Assembly (NCBI RefSeq): GCF_027887165.1
Contig: NC_077229.1
Span: 351,776,416 to 351,840,415 of the forward strand
Length of the DNA stretch: 64,000 nucleotides
From: Monodelphis domestica
Lineage: Eukaryota > Chordata > Mammalia > Didelphimorphia > Didelphidae
Reading direction: 5' to 3'
Made by a program: the position numbers and the translations under genes. This document shows positions 1-10,404 of the stretch, piece by piece (positions within the stretch are counted from its first letter, which is position 1; every line of letters starts with the position of its first letter). The notes below the pieces were generated by a model, which was given only the letters and a program-made list of their open reading frames with translations, did not search any database and was not told the DNA's origin.

Positions 1-511
1 AAACAACTCTGAGGTATCACCTCACACCTAGCAGATTGTCTAACATAACAGCTATGGAAAGTAATGAATGCTGGAGGGGATGTGGCAAAGTAGGGACACT
101 AATTCATTGCTGGTGGAGTTGTGAATTAATCCAACCATTCTGGAGGGCAATTTGAAACTATGCCCAAAGGGCGATAAAAGACGGTCTGACCTTTGATCCA
201 GCTATATAGCACTACTGGGCTTGTACCCCAAAGAGATAATAAGGAAAAAGACTTGTACAAGAATATTCATAGCTGCATTCTTTGTGGTGGCCAAAAATTG
301 GAAAATGAGGGGATGCCCTTCTATTGGGGAATGGCTGAACAAATTGTGGTATATGTTGGTGATGGAATACTACTGTACTAAAAGGAATAATAAAGTGGAG
401 GAATTCCATGGAGACTGGAACAACCTCCAGGAAGTGATGCAGAACGAAAGGAGCAGAACCAGGAAAACATTGTACACAGAGACTGATACATTGTGGTACA
501 ATCAAAGGTAA
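1..511 (+). pseudogene. LINE-1 ORF2 C-terminal remnant
   Basis: The tail of the L1 ORF2 protein, which combines endonuclease, reverse transcriptase and a C-terminal cysteine-rich segment that helps bind L1 RNA. Compared with the complete copy in this window, a tryptophan codon has become TGA at 153-155, and two extra bases near 208-210 shift the frame. The last 97 codons (221-511, ending LWYNQR then TAA) read openly. The decay shows a dead copy, older than the element at 8443-14830. Confidence 0.88.
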
Positions 512-752
512 TGGCTTCTCCATTAGTGGCAATGCAGTGTCCCTGAACAATCTGCAGGGATCTAAAAAACACTGTCCACAAGCAGAAGATAAACTGTGGG
601 AGTAAAAATACTGATGAAAAGCAACTGCTTGACTACACTGGTGGAGGGGATATGACTGAGGAGAGAGTCTAAATGAACACTAATGCAAATACCAACAACA
701 TGGAAATGGGTTTGAATCAAGAACACAAGTGATACCCAGTGGAATTGCGTGT

Positions 753-787
753 GGGCTATGGGAGAGGTGGTGGGAGGGAGGGGAGGG
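753..787 (+). other. G-rich tract in L1 3' UTR (potential G-quadruplex)
   Basis: Several runs of three or more G separated by short spacers, in the L1 3' UTR on the sense strand. The complete L1 has a comparable tract at the same relative place (8527-8543, minus strand). A G-rich polypurine tract in the 3' UTR is a known feature of mammalian L1s. That it folds into a quadruplex is inference. Confidence 0.6.
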
Positions 788-862
788 AAGAAAAGAAAAT
801 GATCTTTGTTTCCAATGAATAATGTTTGGAAATGACCAAATAAAAATTTAAAAATATAATAC

Positions 863-2114
863 AAAACAAGTATAAAAAGAGGGATCAAATCGATAAAACA
901 AGAAAGTAATAAAATTAAAAGTAAAAAGTGATTGCATAATTAAACAGAAGATACAAAATAGATTATAAATCTTTTAATATAACAATAATATAACTGAAAG
1001 AAAAACCCAACAAACCAAATTAAGAGTAAATAAGGAAATTACTTTAATGAAGAAATTTAAAAATAGAGATCATTCCATATAGCTAATACCAACAGAATCA
1101 TAATAAAAATGAAAAAAAAATCTACAAGGATAAGAAATTCCCAAAATGATAACACATGGAAGAAACAAACTGAATTTTATAATTTTGGCAAAAATAAATT
1201 CAACTATGCAGTTAAACATTTGACATATATAAAAAAAAAACAAACAAAAAACTTGCCCCTAACATTTATAAATTAGTTTACTTAAATATTCAACTAATTA
1301 ATAATAGCAATGCTATAAAACCATTTTAATTAAGGAAAACATATATCATGTTAAACTCACATTATACAAATATGGTACTTGATTTCAAAATTAGTAAATA
1401 ATATGAAAGGACTCTAGGTGAATATCATTAATACATGCAGGCAGTAAGGTGGTTTATGGGAAGCTCTTGGAAAGATAATTGTGTTCTAGGACTTAGGTGA
1501 GGCTAGATTTCTCTCAAATCCAATTGCTATAATTAGAAATGTACTGTCAAAAAAGCAATAAAACGGATCATCTTTTAATACATCTACCCAGTCTAGGAAT
1601 CCACAGAAGCTTTCCCAGAATCCTGTGGAGGCCCTCATTTTGACAAACTATTAGTGGTTAAAAATCAGGGCACATAAAATAGACACTATATAAAGACTTA
1701 GACTGAAGGCCTTGTTAAAAGCCTTATTAAGCAGGCTAACCACTCAAGTCTGCTTCAGTGGTGAAAAACCCCAGAAAGAGTCTAATGCTAAAATACCCCG
1801 AAATGTCACTTCACAAAGGGCAGGTGAAGTTGGACAAAAGCCATTCATTCATTTCCAGAGCTTGATTCAAATGTAGTTCCCCATAAAATAAGCTGCTGGG
1901 AGACCCTTCTGAACAACAACCTGGATTTATTGTGATGGAGAAGTCACAGGGCAAGAAGTCAGCAAATTCCCCCTTACTACAGTACCTGAAACTCTGATGC
2001 TTGACATTGATAGGTTTTTAAAGTCAAAAAGAGGAATTTACACAATGGGAGTGAAGACTTATAGGTGTTACTCTTGACATGAGTAATAGTGATTTACAGG
2101 CCATGGACTGGTCA
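863..2114. other. AT-rich single-copy sequence, no gene seen
   Basis: AT-rich sequence with oligo-A runs and no open frame that resembles a protein. I recognise no repeat family here. Confidence 0.6.
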
Positions 2115-2325
2115 GAACTTTTTTGACCTTGGCTTCTTTTTTTATTTTATTTTTTAATTTATTAATTAAGAATATTTTTCCATGGTTATATATTTTTTTT
2201 AATTTTTTTCTCATTCCTCTTCTCTCCCCATTCCTGGAGCCGACAAGCAATTCCACTGAGTTATACAAGTATCATTGTTCAAAACTGATTTCCATATTAT
2301 TCTTATTCATAATAAAGTGATTTTT
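2115..2325 (-). mobile_element. LINE-1 3' UTR fragment, antisense
   Basis: A T-rich head followed by 'ctctccccattcctggagcc' and 'caagcaattccactgag'. These are the reverse complement of the 3' UTR seen at about 4985-5070 in the plus-strand L1. It is a severely 5'-truncated L1 on the minus strand, with its poly-A tail on the left as T-rich sequence. Confidence 0.72.
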
Positions 2326-2351
2326 TAAAGCCAAAACCCCAATCGTATACC

Positions 2352-3263
2352 TGTGAAAATAGTATTAACTCTCTCCTTGTCTATTTTAAGCTAATCAAAT
2401 CAAGAACTTAAAGTACCCCTATTTACGATTAAGTAATACTGCCATTGGTTTCTGTGAAAAAGGGGAATGACAGGAAGTGACAGGAAATGATATGGAAAAA
2501 AGGACAAAAAAGGAAAAAAATGATATAAAAAGAAGAGACAAACATAGTCTAGAGGGATTCCTTTCCTGGCTTCTGGAGAGATTAATTCTGGGGATTGATT
2601 CCTTACCTCGTTTTTGGGGAGATTGGTTCTGGAGATTCCTGGTGTTTGGAATGAGTGGCTAACACCCCTGCCTTGGCTTGGAGGAAAGCTTTTCCCTGGG
2701 TCTTGCTTTGATTTGCTGGGTGAGTGGCTGAAATTCCTGCCTTGGCTTTGGAGGAGACTGTGTTGGTAGAACTCTGGCTGAGGATTACCAGGAAACCCAC
2801 TTGGAAATCAGACTTGGGGAATCCCTGCTGTGGCTAAGCCAAACACCAGAGCAGCACTTAGGGTGGTAGGCTAGACAATTCTCTATCTTCTTATATTTTT
2901 CCACTTTCACTATGTGTAGGATTAAATTTTGGGGAGTATGTGTTTGATCAAAAGTCAGTATTCAGTTTGTTAAACATAAAACACTTAGTTTTTTATTAGG
3001 AAATAAGGATAGGAAATAGGAAGGAGGAAATTGAATGTAATCTTTCAATAGTTTATAACTATACCCAAGATCTAAATCCTAATTAAAATTTTCTATAAAA
3101 CCCCACGTATATCTTCCTCAGAGGGCAGTATCTTCTGCTGGGTCGAAGTCCTTGCCTACTCTCACTACTTTCTCTAACTGATAATATAATCACTATCTCT
3201 CTACCTTATCTACCCAAGTTAATAAAAAGTAAATGTATTATTAAGAACAGTCTGTAACTTACA
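2352..3263 (+). mobile_element. candidate solo LTR (long, family unclear)
   Basis: The segment starts TGTGAAAATAG and ends ACTTACA, the same kind of ends as the four-copy LTR family in this window. It has a TATA box (TATAAAA, 3094-3100) followed 120 bases later by AATAAA (3221-3226), the order expected for U3, R and U5. The flanks are tacc (2348-2351) and aacc (3264-3267), a 3/4 match. Imperfect internal repeats of a 'ggagattggttctgg' type lie at 2570-2650. The body does not visibly align with the other LTRs, so family and exact ends are uncertain. Confidence 0.5.
3094..3100 (+). promoter_or_regulatory. LTR TATA box
   Basis: TATAAAA, 121 bases upstream of the AATAAA at 3221 in the candidate LTR. 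The spacing suits a retroviral promoter and poly(A) pair. Confidence 0.45.
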
Positions 3264-3279
3264 AACCACACTCAGTCAC

Positions 3280-4757
3280 ACACTTTTAACTATCACCAAC
3301 TACAAAATACTTTTCACCCAATTAAAACTAGATCTAAACAAATGGAAAAAAACAGTTATTGCCCCTGAGTAGGACAAACTAATATAATAAAAATGACAAT
3401 CCTAACTAAAATAATCTACTTATTCAGTGTAATACCTCTCAAGTTCCCAAAATTTTTTGTATAGAATTAGAAAAAATATAAAATTACATGTGGAAGAACA
3501 AAAGATCAAGGATAACAGGGGAAATAATGAAAAAAATGTGAAGAATGGGGTCCTAGTAGTATCAGATCTTAAACTGCACTATAAAGCAGTGGTCATCAAA
3601 ACAATATGGTACTGACTAAGAGAAGGGTGGATCAATGGAATAGACTAGAGGTAAATGACCTCAGTGAGACAGTGTATGAGAAAACCAAATATCCCAGCTT
3701 TTGGGACAAGAACTCACTATTTGACAAAAACTACTGGAAAAATTAGAAAACAGTATGGGAAAAATTAGATTTAAATCAACATCTTACACCCTATTCCAAG
3801 ATAAATTAAAAAATGGGTAAATAACAAATATAAAGAGTGAAATCATAAATAAATTAGGTGAACATAGAATAGAGTACCTGTCAGATCTGTGGGAAAGGAA
3901 ATAATTTAAGACCAAGAAAGAGAGAGAGAACATTGCAAAATGCAAAATGAATTACTCTGACTATATCAAATTTAAAAAGTTTTGGTACAAACAAAACCAA
4001 TGCAACCAAAATCAGAAGAAAAGCAACAACCTGGGAGAACATTTTTATAACAAAACTCTGAAAAAGGTTTAATTTTGCAAATATATAAGGAACTAAGTCA
4101 AATCTACAAAAAATCAAGCCATTGCCCAATTGACAAATAGTCAAGGGACATGAATAGGCAGTTTTCACAGGAGGAAATCAAAACTAACAATAAGCATATG
4201 AAAAAGTGTTCTAAATCCCTCTTGGTTTGAGAAATGCAAATTAAAACAACTCTGAGGTACTACCTTATACCTAGCAGACTGACCAAAATGTCAGCAAAGG
4301 AAAGTGATAAATTTGGAGGTGATGTGGCAAAATTGGGACACTAATACACTGTTGATGGAGTTGTGAATTGGTCCAACCATTCTGGAGGGCAATTTGGAAC
4401 TATGTGCAAAGAGCTTTAAATGAATGCCTGCCCTTTGACCCAGCCATACCACTATTGGGTTTGTACCCCAAAAAGATAATAAGGAAAAAAAAGACTTGTA
4501 CAAAAAATTTTATAGGTACACTCTTTGTGGTAGCAAAAAGTTAGAAAATGAGGGGGTGCCCATTGATTGGGGAATGGCTGAACAAATTGTGGTATCTGAT
4601 GGTGATGGAATATTATTGTGCTAAAAGGAATAAAGAACTGGAGGAATTCCATGTGAATTGGAATGACCTCTAAGAGTTGGTGCAGATTGAAAGGTGCAGA
4701 ACCAGGAGAACATTGTACAGGGAGATTGATAAATTATGGTACAATCAAATGTAATAG
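3280..4757 (+). pseudogene. LINE-1 ORF2 remnant (3' half)
   Basis: Broken coding sequence for the post-RT and C-terminal parts of the L1 ORF2 protein. No open stretch is long enough to encode a working domain. It is recognised from DNA similarity to 10270-8802 of the complete copy, read on the other strand. Confidence 0.82.
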
Positions 4758-4860
4758 ACTTTTCTGCAAGCAGTAATGCAATGACACATGACAATACAAA
4801 GGAACTTGTGAGAAAGTAAGCCATACGCATTCAGAGACAGAACAGTGGGAAGGGAAATGT

Positions 4861-4915
4861 ATTAGAAAAACGTGATTAGAAAAGCGTGATTAGAAAAACG
4901 TGATTAGAAAACATG
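4861..4915 (+). repeat. short tandem array in an L1 3' UTR
   Basis: A unit close to 'gtgattagaaaaac' (15-16 bases) is repeated about four times with small changes. It lies in the 3' UTR of the 3280-5148 L1. Confidence 0.85.
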
Positions 4916-5154
4916 ATATAATAGGGATATGATTGTGATTTTGATGTTAAAGGATTGCTCTACAGCAGATATAAATAACACAGAAATAGGTTTTGAACAG
5001 TAATACATGTATAACTCAGTGGAACTGCTTGTTGGATTCAGGAGAGGGGGAGAAAAGAGTGATGGGGTTGCGGTGGGAGATGGATTATGAATCATATAAC
5101 TATGGGGAAATATTCTAAATAAAAAAGGAAAAAGGAAATAAATAATATAGGTCT

Positions 5155-6148
5155 TTCAAGTTCACATGGAACTCCTCCAGTTCACATGGAACTCCACCAG
5201 TTCATTGTTCCTTTCAGCACAACAATATGCCTTAACCATCAGATACCAAATTTGTTTAGCCAATCCTCAATTGATGGACACCCCCTCATTTTCCATTTTT
5301 TGCTACCACAAGGAGCACAGCCATGAATATTTTTGTACAAGTTTTTTTCCTTATTATCTCTTTGGGGTACTGAGAATTTTAGATTTTCTATACCCTGATT
5401 AGTTTTAAAAACCCTAACAAACAGGAATGTAAACACCCCTACTTAAGGATTAAGTGTTGAGGAGGTATGGCCTATGACAGACATTTGCTAGCAAGTGACA
5501 AATAAGAAACAACTGACAGACCCCTTCGGCTGTCATAAGTCAAGCTTAAGCTACCATTGGTACATGTAAGATGCAGGAAGTGATGTAAAAAAGAGTCTAT
5601 ATTTTTTTTGTCTCTTGCTCTCTCCAGGCTCTCTTTGGTGGTGGAGGCAGGGCTCTGGGGCTTTCGTGGAAATGTGGCTCTGGCTTTTTGTGCTGGACAG
5701 CGTTTGGTGTCTTAAGTGTTGGTGTCTTTGTAAGAGCTTGCTAGGTGAGTGAGTTTAGACTTATTCTTACTTTTTTTTCCTTTGCCTTTCCAAATACTAT
5801 CCTCTTAGGAAGCCGAGCTAATGTGTTTATCTTCTGAGGAGGCCTCGTGCCTGAGTTCTCTGAACTCCCCTTGGCTTAGGCTAGACCAGAGAAATCCTAT
5901 ATCTATTTCCCTCTCTCTTCTTCTTAATTCCTTCCCTCTATATTAATTAAACTACTATAAAATTCCCAAACTGATGTATTCTTATTGGGATTGAATTAAA
6001 TCCCTGGCTATGACTAGTATAATATATTAGTAAAAACCCCAAAATTTACCCCTTACCGTACAAACCCAGCAGTGGTATGGCTGGATCAAAGGGCAGGCAG
6101 TCTTTTAAAGCCTTTTGGACATAATTCCAAATTGCTTTCCAGGATTCA
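5155..6148 (-). mobile_element. LINE-1 ORF2 fragment, split by a solo LTR
   Basis: Antisense L1 sequence in two parts, 5155-5370 and 6058-6148. The left part ends at 'tctctttggggtac' and the right part resumes 'gtacaaacccagcag'. Across the same point the complete L1 reads continuously (near 9077-9100), so an LTR was inserted here and four bases were duplicated. A 20-base piece near the left end ('ccagttcacatggaactcc') is tandemly duplicated at about 5159-5200. Confidence 0.88.
5371..6057 (+). mobile_element. solo LTR, four-copy family, copy A
   Basis: A 687-base LTR starting TGAGAATTTTAG and ending CCCCTTACC, with the perfect 4-bp duplication gtac at 5367-5370 and 6058-6061. It shares blocks with the copies at 25873, 35656 and 62462: 'acttaaggattaagtgttga', 'aagtcaagcttaagctacca', and a 3' block 'cctctatattaattaaact'. 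No internal retroviral sequence adjoins it, so it is a solo LTR left by recombination. A 4-bp duplication is usual for gammaretrovirus-like elements. Confidence 0.87.
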
Positions 6149-7324
6149 ATTTGGGCTTCTTAACAGGCTTTACTTGATGTAGTATATTCCAACCCCAAGA
6201 GTCCTCTGTGGGCTTTTGGCCACCAAGGCTCCAGCCCTGTAAGGGTTCTTATCCCCCATGACCTTTAGGTTACCTTCTAGTCTCTGTGCCCTTTTACATG
6301 AATTAGTTTGATATGAGTATATTATACTATGGGTTCATATAATTGGGATTTACACAGTAACTTATTTGTGATTAATATGACAGCACACACTTAAAATTGC
6401 TATAATAATACACACACATGAAATTATAACTCAAGAATTGTCCTGGGGCTACCTTTCTTAATCTCGTTACATATACAGATTTTTGCCTGGGACTATATTC
6501 TTATTACAGATCACATAGTTACAATATATCAAATAAAGGGATTCTAAAACTAATACAAGAAGGGACAGCTTCATTAAATTTCCTTCTTACACCCCCAAAT
6601 CTAGATAATAAAGATGTTGAAATGAACAACCAAAGAAAACTCAGAATATCACAAGGAATTAACTTGATTTGAGACATATGGAAGGAGTAAATTCGAAGAA
6701 GGATAGTCATTAAATATATATTTAAGTGAAGACTTAGGGAAAAATGTCCTGATCAGAAGAATGATAGGAACACCTGTAGAAAATAAAACTGATTTTCAGT
6801 TTTATATATTTGCTATTTGCCTGTGCATCTTACCTCCATACTATTTAGTTGTATACTAAAAAATCAATATTGTAAAAGGAAGTTTTTGGTTGAAGCAATA
6901 AAAAAACACTATTATTAATATGTGTTGAAATGTCTCTGAGAAGGAACTGAAAAATCAAATACAATTGCTAATTAATAAAGAAAATGAAAACAAATATACT
7001 TATTATTCAGGAATATACATACAAATTTACTTTCACTAAAATTCTTCACACAGTTGAATTTATCAGAATTGGAGGCTTTTATCCAAAGCATTGCTTCAAT
7101 TTTCTGCTTCATTTTCATTATAGGAAACATTGCCAGAGATGTTGAAAGTTTTGGTAAAGGGGGAACAGAGAGAAATAGAAAAAATGTATTTTTTTCATGG
7201 AAATGGGGGCAATATCATTGATCTAAATTAAGAGAGAAGTAAATTAACTTCAGAATATTCTATAAAAGAAAAAATCAATTTACTTAAACTCACATTACTT
7301 AAATGGATTCTAAGCTCATTGTCA
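6149..7324. other. AT-rich sequence, no gene seen
   Basis: AT-rich and without coding potential. No repeat family recognised. Confidence 0.55.
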
Positions 7325-7535
7325 GGGGATGCCAATTGGTTTTACTGAATGAGCTCTGAGTCTGAAGTCATCAAAACTAGAATTCAAATGTTCTCAAACA
7401 CTTCCTAGCCATGTGACTCCCGACAAGTCACTTACTTTGTAAGTTTTCTCAACTGTAAAATGAAATAACAGCACATAGCGCATACAGTTTCATTAAGGTA
7501 ACATAAGAAAACACTTAGCATAGATATGTAGTCCA
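7325..7535 (+). mobile_element. MIR-like SINE, degraded
   Basis: Shows the MIR/CORE-SINE order: 'tctgaagtcatcaaaactag', 'cctagccatgtgactcc', 'aagtcacttac', 'ctcaactgtaaaatga'. Strongly diverged, so old. Confidence 0.65.
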
Positions 7536-8442
7536 CATTAAGAACTTACTAAAAGTATCTCTTACCTTCCTTTTTACCCTCTTCTACCAGTGCATAAGGC
7601 TACTGATGTGATTCTGTGAAATTATTGTTCAGACATTCTTGTAATTTCTCTACAGCAGAAGTTTCAAACTCAAACAGAAATGAGGACCACTAATCCATTA
7701 ATATAGATCTGTATGATTTGCATTTTGATAGTTTTAAAATGCAATATTATTTCCTTTTTATTTTATTTATTTAAAATATTTCCCAATAACATTTCGATCT
7801 GGTCCAATTGCATGTGGGAGTATGTACTGAATGGTTGAGACCTGTGAAGGGTTATTTAGAGTTTACATGCAATAAACTGAAAACTATGCTCTGGTTCTTC
7901 TGATATTTCAGGAATACCAGAAACACACACTCTCTAAAACATACACACATGCACATTGCTGCTACCTGTTTTCTCTTCTTATCCTGTAGGGCTTGGCTTC
8001 CTTCTTTCTTGCTATACAAATTATTTCTGATGTTCTTTACACATTTCTCCATAAAGGCATTTTTGGCAATTTGTTAAGTATTATTTAATTATTCCTACTA
8101 CCCATCTTTCCACTGATTGGCTTGTCACCTGTAGTTTTGATTCTTCAGAGATTATAGTATTAGAAAATTCAAGAAAAGGATAGAGTAGGTATTTGGCTGG
8201 GTATGGATTCAGTGAATAGCTGAGATAACTGAATATATTACACAAGGTGTCAAACTCAGACTGGCTTTCACCTATTCTCACACCTGTACTATGACACTGA
8301 GGTGAAGCTTCTGAATTTCTGTTCAGAATAATGTTTTTAAATAGTTAAAGGACATATTAAATTTCAGTTGGAAGAGAAGTTCTTAAAGATGGGTTTATAG
8401 ACCATTGAAAAACAATTTAATATTCAATATAATCGGTTCGTT
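7536..8442. other. AT-rich sequence, no gene seen
   Basis: No coding potential. A short T-rich piece at about 7745-7820 may be an L1 or SINE tail. Confidence 0.5.
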
Positions 8443-8459
8443 TACAATCCTTGTATTTT
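8443..8459. repeat. 17-bp target-site duplication of complete L1 (left)
   Basis: 'tacaatccttgtatttt' is repeated exactly at 14814-14830, directly beyond the 5' end of the L1. This defines the insertion. Confidence 0.95.
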
Positions 8460-8472
8460 TTTTTAAATATAT

Positions 8473-8478
8473 TTTATT
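8473..8478 (-). terminator. L1 polyadenylation signal
   Basis: AATAAA on the minus strand, about ten bases before the short A tail that meets the target duplication. Confidence 0.8.
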
Positions 8479-8526
8479 TGATCATTTCCAAGCATTATTC
8501 GTTAAAGACATAGATCATTTTCTTTT

Positions 8527-8543
8527 CCTCCCCCCCACCCCCC
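8527..8543 (-). other. G-rich tract in complete L1 3' UTR
   Basis: Two long C runs on the plus strand give long G runs on the L1 sense strand, at the same place as the G-rich tract of the L1 at the left edge of the window. Confidence 0.6.
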
Positions 8544-10020
8544 ATAGCCGACGCGTAAGTCCACTGGGCATTAGATGTTTTCTTGATTTGAACCCATTGC
8601 TTTGTTGATAGTATTTGCATTAGAGTGTTCATTTAAAGTCTATCCTCTGTCATGTCCCCTCAACCTCTGTATTCAGGCAGTTGCTTTTTCTCGGTGTTTC
8701 CACGCCCATAGTTTATCCTTTGCTTATGAATGGTGTTTTTTTTCTCCTGGATCCCTGAAAGTTGTTCAGGGACATTACACCGCCCCTAATGGAGAAGTCC
8801 ATTACGTTCGATTATACCACAGTGTATTAGTCTCTGTGTACAATGTTCTCCTGGTTCTGCTCCTCTCGCTCTGCATCACTTCCTGGAGGTTGTTCCAGTC
8901 TCCATGGAACTTCTCCACTTTATTATTCCTTTGAGCACAATAGTATTCCATCACCAACATATACCACAGTTTGTTCAGCCATTCCCCAATTGATGGGCAT
9001 CCCCTCGTTTTCCAGTTTTGGGCCACCACAAAGAGCGCAGCTATGAATATTTTTGTACAAGTCTTTGTGTCCATTATCTCTTTGGGGTACAGACCCAGCA
9101 GTGCTATGGCTGGGTCAAAGGGTAGATATTCTTTTGTCGCCCTTTGGGCATAGTTCCAAATTGCCCTCCAGAATGGTTGGATCAGTTCACAACTCCACCA
9201 GCAATGAATTAATGTCCCTACTTTGCCACATCCCCTCCAGCATTCATTACTTTCCTTTGCTGTTATGTTAGCCAATCTGCTAGGTGTGAGGTGATACCTC
9301 AGAGTTGTTTTGATTTGCATCTCTCTGATTATAAGAGATGTAGAACACTTCTTCATGTGCTTGTTAATAGTTTTGATTTCTTTATCTGAGAACTGCCTAT
9401 CCATTTCCCTTGCCCATTTATCAATTGGAGAATGGCTTGATTTTTTGTACAATTGATTTAGCTCATTATAAATATGAGTAATTAAACCTTTGTCAGAGGT
9501 TTCTATGAAGATTTTTTCCCAATTTGTTGTTTCCCTTCTGATTTTAGTTATATTGGTTTTGTTTGTACAAAAGCTTTTTAGTTTGATGTAGTCAAAATTA
9601 TTTATTTTACATTTTGTGATTCTTTCTATATCTTGCTTGGTTTTAAAGCCTTTCCCCTCCCAAAGGTCTGACATGTATACTATTCTGTGTTTACCCGATT
9701 TACTTATGGTTTCCTTCTTTATGTTTAAGTCACTCACCCATTTTGAATTTATCTTGGTGTAGGGTGTGAGGTGTTGATCTATTCCTAGTCTCTCCCACAC
9801 TGTCTTCCAATTTTCCCAGCAGTTTTTATCGAATAGTGGATTTTTGTCCCAAAAGCTGGGATCTTTGGGTTTATCGTATACTGTCTTGCTGAGGTCGTTT
9901 TCCCCCAGTCTATTCCACTGATCTTCCTTTCTGTTTCTTAGCCAGTACCAAATTGTTTTGATGACTGCTGCTTTGTAATATAGTTTGATGTCTGGGACTG
10001 CAAGGCCCCCATCATATGTG

Positions 10021-10029
10021 TTTTTTTTT
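10021..10029 (-). other. homopolymer frameshift in L1 ORF2
   Basis: Nine A on the sense strand. With eight A the frame would run on into the long open C-terminal part; with nine it meets TGA at 10012-10014. A one-base length error is also a common sequencing fault, so the shift should be confirmed. Confidence 0.85.
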
Positions 10030-10401
10030 CATTATTTCCCTGGATATCCTTGATCTTTTGTTCTTCCAAATGAACTTTGTTATGGTTTTTTCTAAATCAG
10101 TGAAGAAGTATTTTGGTAGTTCAATGGGTATGGCACTAAATAGATAAATAAGTTTGGGTAGGATGGTCATTTTTATTATATTGGCTCGTCCTATCCATGA
10201 GCAGTTAATGTTTTTCCAATTGTTCAAGTCTAGTTTTAGTTGTGTGGCGAGTGTTTTGTAGTTGTGTTCATATAGTTCCTGTGTTTGTCTTGGGAGATAG
10301 ATTCCTAGGTATTTTATTTTGTCTAAGGTGATTTTGAATGGGATTTCTCTTTCTAGTTCTTGCTGCTGAGCTGTGTTGGAGATATATAGAAAAGCTGATG
10401 A

Positions 10402-10404
10402 TTA
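10402..10404 (-). other. premature TAA in L1 ORF2
   Basis: Codons read N-P-H-stop-S-S-A-F with the reading frame unchanged on both sides, so this looks like a single base change rather than an indel. Confidence 0.85.

Larger units (their letters stand above)
1..862 (+). mobile_element. LINE-1 3' end (cut by window edge)
   Basis: The 3' end of a LINE-1 on the plus strand; its 5' part lies outside the window. The first 511 bases match the C-terminal part of ORF2 of the complete L1 at 8443-14830, including the cysteine-rich motif (reads CWRGCGKVGTLIHCWW). About 350 bases of 3' UTR follow, with a G-rich tract at 753-787 and a polyadenylation signal AATAAA at 839-844, then an A-rich tail. No right-hand target duplication can be tested because the 5' flank is missing. 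Confidence 0.92.
3280..5148 (+). mobile_element. 5'-truncated LINE-1
   Basis: A diverged L1 carrying the 3' part of ORF2 and the 3' UTR. It aligns by eye with the complete copy from the segment after the RT domain (codons for the region reading GRANIIKM) through the cysteine-rich region to the end of ORF2 near 4757. The 3' UTR ends in an A-rich tail at about 5118-5148. Many stops and indels break the frame. It begins just right of the candidate LTR. Confidence 0.88.

Noticed and set aside
5155..5370. A separate protein-coding exon reading through the 5166-5402 frame
   Set aside because: It is antisense L1 ORF2 running into the LTR.
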